A stretch of 52,679 nucleotides of DNA from an uncultured Bacteroidota bacterium. GTDB lineage: Bacteria; Bacteroidota; Bacteroidia; Bacteroidales; P3. The notes under the pieces are model-generated. The model was not told the origin of the DNA. It did no database searches and saw only the letters and a program-made list of their open reading frames with translations. The stretch is from contig CACYPU010000016.1 of NCBI GenBank assembly GCA_902776365.1, positions 1 to 52,679 on the forward strand. The letters are read 5' to 3'. Of the stretch, positions 47,601 through 52,679 are shown one piece after another. Each line of letters starts with the position of its first letter. Positions within the stretch are counted from its first letter, which is position 1. Both the position numbers and the translations under genes were made by a program.

Positions 47601-50600
47601 TGCCCTCAGGGCTCCATACAAGTGTCACCGAAGTGTCGGTACATGAGGCTCTCAGGTGCGAGATGGGGTAGCACAGCTGGTTGGTGAGCACAAGATCGTC
47701 GAGCAGCAGCTCGCGACCGTAAGTAGGTACAGAACCGCGAATGGCGATATAGTTGCCCGTGCCGCTATAGTTGGCGAAGTTGACCGTATAGAGCGTGACG
47801 TCGATTGTGGGAGTGATGGTGTCGACGGGGATGAAATTGGCGGTGTCGCCGTCGTGGTCCATCACACCGATGATATAGGAACCTCTCATGTCGCTGTTGC
47901 TCAATGTCCGGGCGTAGAACATCAGGTAGAGGTCACGGGTATTGTAGGCACCCTTGTCGACCGGAGGCAGCACAACGTATAAGTTTTTATATTCGGTGGT
48001 CAACTCCCAATACATACTGTTGTCGCCGTGGATGCCGCTGGTGCCGTTATTCCTGTTGTAGGGGCGGCCGTTGTAACTATTGTTGGAGGGAATGTCGTTG
48101 ACACGCTTCCAGCAGGCGGGGAAGGCCTCGACGTAGGAGGTGTTGTGCAGAGAGTAGTAAGGCGTATTCTCGAAGTCGTTGATAAGAGGCAGCGTGCTGA
48201 GAAGGTAGCAGGGGGTATGGAACGAATTCGACCAAAAGCTGCTGGTGTCGCCTGCGCCGCAGATGGCACGGATGCTAACGGTATACACCGTGTCGGCTTC
48301 AAGTCCGTGGATATTAAATACGGTGTCGGTGAGATAGTATATGCTGTCGCCTATGGTGAGTTCCCACGCCGTCTCGCTGCCGCCCCTTGACCAGTAGACG
48401 GTGGCGCTGTCGGGGGTAACGTCGCGGAAGCGGATGTTGGCCACACGGCGGCACATGGGCTCGTAGCTGACGGTGATGTCGTCGATGGTGACGGACCAAT
48501 CGGCCAATGAGGGCCGGTTGGCGCGGATGGCAATATACTGTCCGTCGCTGTTGTAGTTCTCGAACGAGACTTCATACCTGTCCCATACGCGAATGGCGGG
48601 GTCGATAAAGACGGAGTCTACCGTCTGGAAGGTGTTGATGTCGTTCGGATTGGTCATCACGCCCACAATGAGCACCGGGTCGTCATTGCGGGTCGAAGAC
48701 CTCGCCCAGAAGTTGAGATACAATGCGTTGATTGCATCTATGCTGGTATCTACCGGAGGCAGGACGATGGCCTGGTAGTTGCAGAAATAGGTGCTTGCAG
48801 AGACACCGAAGCCCAGTCCCCGGTTACCCGTGTGGGCACCGGAAGAGATGACGGGGTGGGCGTGTTGGAAGGAGACATCGTTGAGATGGTGCCAGCAATG
48901 TATATTGGCAGGCACTGAGCCGCCGCCGACGGGCAGACCTTCGAACCCGTAATGGAAGGGGATGCTGAGGGGTATGCAAGGAGTGGTGACGGTGACCGAC
49001 GAGGATAGTAGGGTGTCGGTACAGTTGGCCGTGACACGGAGCTCATAGATGGAGCCCGGTTCCAGGTCGGCAATGGAAAAGAGGTACTCGGTGGCGGTGG
49101 TCTCGGTGGCGACATTGACCCACTCGCCGGTATCGGCCGGATTGGCTAGGCGATAGTCGACATCCCATGACGCTTCATGATAGCCGGGAATCCACAAAAG
49201 CCTGACGATGCCCGTGACGCTCGTGTCGACAAGTGTGACTGGAGGGATACAGGTGGCCCTAGCGGTGCAATATACATCTTGGCCACCGGTGATGAGGCGT
49301 GTGTTGCTGCGCATATCGAGATTGGTGGTGCCCAACCCGTATGGCACATTGCGATTGGGCCGACCAGCCCATCGGGTCATAATGCGATCCGGGGTATTCT
49401 CCTGGCGGAATGAACGGGGCGTAGGGATAGCCACTCCGTTGTTTTTGGTAATTACCACACTTAGGTTGCTGACACCGTCGTATTCGAAGGCTCCCTGGTT
49501 GAATGGGATGTAGTTCCAGCCTTCGGTGGTAAAACTAAGAGTGCCGCTAAAGACCAACTCTCCTCCGCCGATAAGGTTAGGGTTGGTGACACCCGACAAA
49601 TCGGCATTTGGGCTGTGAGACAGATAGATTTCGCAGTTGCCGACTTGGTATGGCTGATTGTCGGCATAGTCGAATCCTATGCCGGTTATCGTTGTCGGGC
49701 CCGTGGCGGGGATCTCCGACGCCAAGAAGAGATGCTGCACTATGGAGAACGGAGCACCTGCGTAGACAGGATACATGGCGCTGGTCGCTGTCCCGGGGAT
49801 GCCCAGCACAATGGTGTCGACCGCCCGGGCGATGGTATCCCAGCTGATGCAGGGCAGCTCCTGGGTCCTGATGACAATGGTGTCTGCCCCACCATTCAGA
49901 CCTCCGCATTCGGCGGAAACCGACACCCAATAGGAGCTGTTTGGGGCAAGTCCTGTAATCAGAAACTCCGGCTCGTAGGTAACGACGGTGGTGAGCGTGG
50001 TGTCTTCAACATGGCGGTAGCTGACCTCGAAGCTTGTGGGAGTGCCGAATTCCGTGTTGAAATCCCACGTCAGCCGTGCTGCCGAGGCGGTGGCTATGGT
50101 GTGTATGGCGCTGATAGAAGGGCATCGGTTGGGTATCTCCTCGAGGACGACGTCGTCGAAAACGAACATGGCGGACGACTCCGACTTGAACGCCACATGA
50201 CCGTGAGGCCCGTCGTAATTGGCAAATCCTATCGTGAAACGCTCAAAGAGCATAGACCCTGAGATGGTGACGCGCCTTATCGGCACAAAGGTGCTGGTGT
50301 CTCTGGGGTCGCTCATCACGCCCACGGTGACATACGCTGTGCGTCCTGTGTTGTTGACGCGGAGACTCTTTGTCCAAAACGACACTTGCAAAGAAGAAAG
50401 AGGATATGTGGATGCGTCGGTGAGCGGCATGATAGCGTATTGGTTCATACCGTTGAACAACATGGAGTTGACGCCGTTGTATACATACGACTGATCGGCG
50501 TACACAGTGTACGGATTATCGGTGTACACAATAGGACCGCCGCTGACGTTTAAGGGGTATCCGGTGTTGTAGTACAGCCAGCAGGGAGGCAGATTGTTGA

Positions 50601-52326
50601 CCCTCGAGTAGTTGCCGTCGATGCCCACGACGCTTTCGAAGTCCTCCATAAAAGGCAGTGTGTTGAGAGGGGAGCACAGCGTGTGGAACCGCACAGGATA
50701 GGAGGGGTCGCTCAAGCCGCTTTCACAGTCGGCTTGCACCATCAGTGCGTACTCGGTATTGGGAGTCAGGCTGTAGAAAGTGCCACTGTTGCCCTGCACA
50801 TAATACGGAGTGAATGTACTGATATCCGCCCCGGGGGTGCCGATCAACACAAGGCAGCTGTCGGCCTCGACACCGTCCCATGTGGCCGAAACGTTGTTGT
50901 GTGTGATGTGCGTTATGCGGACGTGCTGCGGTGTCGGGCAGGGATTTGCCACCTTGAGGACGACATTGTCGATGATGAAACTGTTGTAAGTCGACGATGG
51001 CAAACTGTCGGACAGTTGTGGAGCAAGGAAGGTGATGTATTTGCCGCTGCCCGTATAGTTTTCAAACCTCACGGCGACGGGGTGTATGGAGTTGATTGCC
51101 TCGCTGCTGACATCGATGGTGTCGACGGGGACGAATGTCTGTAAACCGGATTGTTCGAAGGCTAGGATGTCGGAGACGACGCCCACGATGAGACGGCTTA
51201 TGGTGTTTGTCTGGGTGCTGCGTACGATGAGGAAGTCGAGCTCCAGGTTCTCGACCTGCACGTCGTCGTCCACCCGCTGCAGCGCGGCCCACTCGTAGGC
51301 TGTGCTCGAGGAGCCCATACTAAGACCCACAGTGTCGTTGTCGACTACGCAATTTACTGGGTATGGGTAGTTGACCGTCGGGCGGGAGTCACCTTTGCGC
51401 CAGCAGGGACTGATGTCATAAACATGGTAGCCGTAACTATATGCCTCGAAGTCCTCGGTGTAAGGCATATCCACATAGCTAAGCGGGCGGCATTCGGTCC
51501 GTATGCTGCCCCTCAACCAGGGGCTGGTTGTTCCCCCACACTCGGCAGCCACAGTAAAATCGTACACCGTGTTTTCCGTTAGACCCGAAAATGTATAGAA
51601 TGTGTCAGTAACTCCAGCGACTGTATTGTTGTTTATTACGATGGTGAAACTGCTGGCCCCGTTCCCTTCCCAGCTCAACGATACCTCGTTGTGAGAGGCG
51701 GTAGCTGTCAAGTTAGCAGGAGGTTCGCACCATTGATGGGTCAGATAGACATCGTCGAGAAACGCACCGAATTGTGAAGGGATACGCGGACAGCGGAAAG
51801 CGACATATCTGCCCGTGCCGGTATAGTTGGCGAAACTGACAGAATATAACGTGGCATTTAGGGTTAGATATACCGTGTCTATAGGCACGAATGTGGAGGT
51901 GTCGTCAGGAGTGTCCATCACTCCCACGATAAACATGGGAAACGGCGCCGACAAGACCGTCCCCTTTGCGTAAAATGAGATGTGGAGGTTAGCCATCGGG
52001 CCGAGTAAGTCCGTCTCCACAGCTGGCAGCACGGCATACTCATTGTTTGCGTAGCCGTAATGCTGAAAACACATACTCTTGCTGCCATTGATAACAAACT
52101 CTCTCTCGTTGGTAATATAAGGGTAATAGGCGCTTGACGTGCCGTCGTTGATACTTGTCCAGCATTCGGGGAAAGCATCCCACCTCGACGTCCCACCTAT
52201 CGAGTAGTGGGGCTCGTTCTCGAAATCATTATAATAAGGAAGGCTACTGATAGCGTCGCACCCCGACTGTGCTTTCGCCACCTGCACTACCATCATCAAT
52301 ATCAAAGGCAACAATAATCTTTTCAT
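44650..52326 (-). CDS. giant T9SS-sorted adhesin-like protein (2558 aa)
   Basis: Signal peptide 1-19, then a series of choice-of-anchor-J/MAM-like jelly-roll modules (each opening LP-x-x-x-DFE, with FPECW-type turn, then VGVM-D-DTSTFVP and YVAFR) at about 24, 279, 554, 1120, 1377, 1632 and 1932, separated by fibronectin-III-like domains. A different domain with PYQVGNCEIYLSHSPNAD occupies about 823-1020. Near 2215-2400 is a last jelly-roll, 2405-2465 an InlB-like repeat (YGTVTGGGLYYRGDTATLTATP), and 2479-2558 a type A T9SS sorting domain (KVYPNPTDGK). The blocks at 24, 279 and 554 recur at 1377, 1632 and 1932, an internal duplication. Likely surface adhesin or glycan binder; ligand unknown. 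Confidence 0.9.
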   Translation of the reverse strand: MKRLLLPLILMMVVQVAKAQSGCDAISSLPYYNDFENEPHYSIGGTSRWDAFPECWTSINDGTSSAYYPYITNEREFVINGSKSMCFQHYGYANNEYAVLPAVETDLLGPMANLHISFYAKGTVLSAPFPMFIVGVMDTPDDTSTFVPIDTVYLTLNATLYSVSFANYTGTGRYVAFRCPRIPSQFGAFLDDVYLTHQWCEPPANLTATASHNEVSLSWEGNGASSFTIVINNNTVAGVTDTFYTFSGLTENTVYDFTVAAECGGTTSPWLRGSIRTECRPLSYVDMPYTEDFEAYSYGYHVYDISPCWRKGDSRPTVNYPYPVNCVVDNDTVGLSMGSSSTAYEWAALQRVDDDVQVENLELDFLIVRSTQTNTISRLIVGVVSDILAFEQSGLQTFVPVDTIDVSSEAINSIHPVAVRFENYTGSGKYITFLAPQLSDSLPSSTYNSFIIDNVVLKVANPCPTPQHVRITHITHNNVSATWDGVEADSCLVLIGTPGADISTFTPYYVQGNSGTFYSLTPNTEYALMVQADCESGLSDPSYPVRFHTLCSPLNTLPFMEDFESVVGIDGNYSRVNNLPPCWLYYNTGYPLNVSGGPIVYTDNPYTVYADQSYVYNGVNSMLFNGMNQYAIMPLTDASTYPLSSLQVSFWTKSLRVNNTGRTAYVTVGVMSDPRDTSTFVPIRRVTISGSMLFERFTIGFANYDGPHGHVAFKSESSAMFVFDDVVLEEIPNRCPSISAIHTIATASAARLTWDFNTEFGTPTSFEVSYRHVEDTTLTTVVTYEPEFLITGLAPNSSYWVSVSAECGGLNGGADTIVIRTQELPCISWDTIARAVDTIVLGIPGTATSAMYPVYAGAPFSIVQHLFLASEIPATGPTTITGIGFDYADNQPYQVGNCEIYLSHSPNADLSGVTNPNLIGGGELVFSGTLSFTTEGWNYIPFNQGAFEYDGVSNLSVVITKNNGVAIPTPRSFRQENTPDRIMTRWAGRPNRNVPYGLGTTNLDMRSNTRLITGGQDVYCTARATCIPPVTLVDTSVTGIVRLLWIPGYHEASWDVDYRLANPADTGEWVNVATETTATEYLFSIADLEPGSIYELRVTANCTDTLLSSSVTVTTPCIPLSIPFHYGFEGLPVGGGSVPANIHCWHHLNDVSFQHAHPVISSGAHTGNRGLGFGVSASTYFCNYQAIVLPPVDTSIDAINALYLNFWARSSTRNDDPVLIVGVMTNPNDINTFQTVDSVFIDPAIRVWDRYEVSFENYNSDGQYIAIRANRPSLADWSVTIDDITVSYEPMCRRVANIRFRDVTPDSATVYWSRGGSETAWELTIGDSIYYLTDTVFNIHGLEADTVYTVSIRAICGAGDTSSFWSNSFHTPCYLLSTLPLINDFENTPYYSLHNTSYVEAFPACWKRVNDIPSNNSYNGRPYNRNNGTSGIHGDNSMYWELTTEYKNLYVVLPPVDKGAYNTRDLYLMFYARTLSNSDMRGSYIIGVMDHDGDTANFIPVDTITPTIDVTLYTVNFANYSGTGNYIAIRGSVPTYGRELLLDDLVLTNQLCYPISHLRASCTDTSVTLVWSPEGNNSFTAVLGGDTVSGITDTFYTFHPLASNTLYNYAVAAECTSLSSIFQTGSIQTECPPLTYDDLPFREDFESYAYGYEEDINPCWRRGSVPSRISSRPHATHTYIGEDTVGFNMSSGSNNYRWAALPRLDTSIDITELEVNFLIERPGSGVSPIPYSRLIVGVAEDVTWFSGYLPAASMEHSVPSHAYTYSGFVPVDTVDLSDEPVASLHSVTVRFVNYTGSGRYIVFYTPSPESDTMPNNGFDLDNIELRLSRPCPTPEHVRVTHVTADSVFATWDCGLHPCGADGNANPDQWLVYVGAPGFDIGSVEPQIFYDNNAFIGGLNPNSDYELVVVASCGGSEGYSSYPEPFHTLCSPLAALPFVEDFESVNGIPSYATYSPENTLPECWLYYNDCYGRGPWVHNDATYAHGGTNAMRFHAPCSSSDQLAIMPLTDSTRYPVSSLQVSFWMRTAHFYYNSFIVVGVMSDPTDTASFVAVDTARIVSLSDYSHHIVRLNRYFGPHGHVAFMAPHDIPQTNRPYIDDIVLDELPCAPAEELRAVYASLDSLTIAWSDTSRSSTLWHVEYDTADFIPGTSSRSGAGGMMTVACGEGEIDSSSLVRHHTSLTLTGLASGTVYHIYVYPSCLDSVVAQRVVAATLSVAPDTLPCSGGFDDDYSDRWTLVNGDQHNRWMIGSATGHPGRSLYISDNGASNNYSGSASTVFASYALRFDTVGDYAYGFDWKCNGEVHFDYLRAAIVPAYTVLTPGHLSGFDENEVPEGGIDLDNHNQLNLCTTWQNQSGTFHIATPGNYLLVFMWHNNLGGYHQTPAAIDNIIIEPSNGELPRPFHIITVVSNNAEYGTVTGGGLYYRGDTATLTATPHENYLFAQWNDGDTTNPRSLIVTGDTSLMAIFQQAESIDVAHLVDCKVYPNPTDGKVIVVTSDHLVAAYLTDMLGRREDLKFTAAGSGDYLLDVTSCSPAVYLLTIITADGGRHTVRLLKNNSK

Positions 52327-52519
52327 GGTTTTGGACTTAATATTACAATTTCATTATATATTAAACTGCCTTGAGCGGAAAAATCATTTCGTTCTCAGCG
52401 CAAATTAGGTTGTTTTTAGCAAAATAGAGAGTACAAGGACTCGTTGTGGGAGGTAATAGTGTTGATACTCAACTAATTATGAATACTCAGGGTTCTAAAA
52501 ACACAAATAATTACATGTG

Positions 52520-52548
52520 CAAATATACAAAAATATTTATACATACAA
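52520..52548 (-). promoter_or_regulatory. Bacteroidota promoter of the giant adhesin gene
   Basis: Minus strand TTTTG, an 18-base spacer and TATATTTG (plus CAAATATA at 52520-52527). RNA would start near 52513, giving a leader of about 185 bases. The leader (52327-52512) shows no ORF or strong hairpin. The promoter touches the rRNA terminator. Confidence 0.65.
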
Positions 52549-52577
52549 AAAAAAGGAGTCCCTACTAGGAACTCCTT
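52547..52577 (-). terminator. rRNA operon terminator
   Basis: Minus strand AAGGAGT-TCC ... GGACTCCTT-type stem (AAGGAGT 52571-52577 with ACTCCTT 52553-52559) followed by a run of eight T, just after the 5S rRNA. Confidence 0.85.
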
Positions 52578-52585
52578 ATAAAAGA

Positions 52586-52679
<94 letters not shown>

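Overview
The window comes from an uncultured-looking Bacteroidales (Bacteroidota) chromosome of fairly high G+C. Type IX secretion (T9SS) C-terminal sorting domains, Bacteroidota-only families (DUF4254, DUF6266, Omp28, a long signal peptidase I, a ParC-type topoisomerase subunit) and promoters of the Bacteroidota form TTTG-N19-TAnnTTTG all point there. No transposase, integrase, tRNA or CRISPR array is visible.

Layout. 1-1278: end of korA and complete korB (2-oxoacid:ferredoxin oxidoreductase). 1422-7972: secreted subtilisin-like protease, membrane protein, rnhB, DUF6913-like, dapA, a short polyprenyl synthetase and a TlpA-like thioredoxin. 7915-11100: DUF6266 gene, then an AT-rich island with a small secreted protein and an OmpA-like lipoprotein sharing a 5'-UTR element. 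11112-17287: outer-membrane barrel, Omp28-like lipoprotein, MATE exporter, patatin-barrel fusion. 17331-21245 (minus): GT9, DUF4254, DUF4105, MscS. 21424-28213: AlkZ-related protein, DUF3089, YdeI, lipoprotein, cupin, DUF1015, a DUF2442/DUF4160 pair, NhaC, secreted protein. 28310-28498: a rod-shaped RNA with promoter and terminator that looks like 6S RNA. 28553-42950: lipoprotein, gcvT, hflX, two glycosyltransferases, parC, lepB, META lipoprotein, NUDIX, dprA, rRNA/tRNA methyltransferase, barrel protein, unknown. 43029-52326: lipoprotein, C10 protease and a 2558-residue T9SS adhesin. The window ends inside a 5S rRNA gene (minus strand).

The most unusual thing is a dispersed family of very short tandem repeats, mostly with a 7-bp period (also 8, 9 and 11), about 30 arrays of 3-6 units. 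They use many different unit words but behave alike. Between genes they supply stop codons and sometimes the next start codon. Inside genes they are in frame and lengthen conserved proteins (polyprenyl synthetase, MATE, GT9, DUF4254, HflX, two glycosyltransferases, NUDIX) at places that look like variable loops. In three exported proteins they form the hydrophobic core of the signal peptide. Some are bipartite: four units, a core, then four inverted units. Two copies of one such element, on opposite strands in unrelated genes (NUDIX and a GT4 glycosyltransferase), share their core and encode nearly the same peptide. This resembles in principle the in-frame Rickettsia palindromic elements and the heptanucleotide STRRs of cyanobacteria, but the arrangement here is one I do not recognise. 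A perfect 13-bp tandem duplication that shifts the frame near the gcvT start may show the same duplication process caught early. The arrays are absent from the AT-rich island, from 24.4-30.2 kb and from 42.2 kb to the window end.
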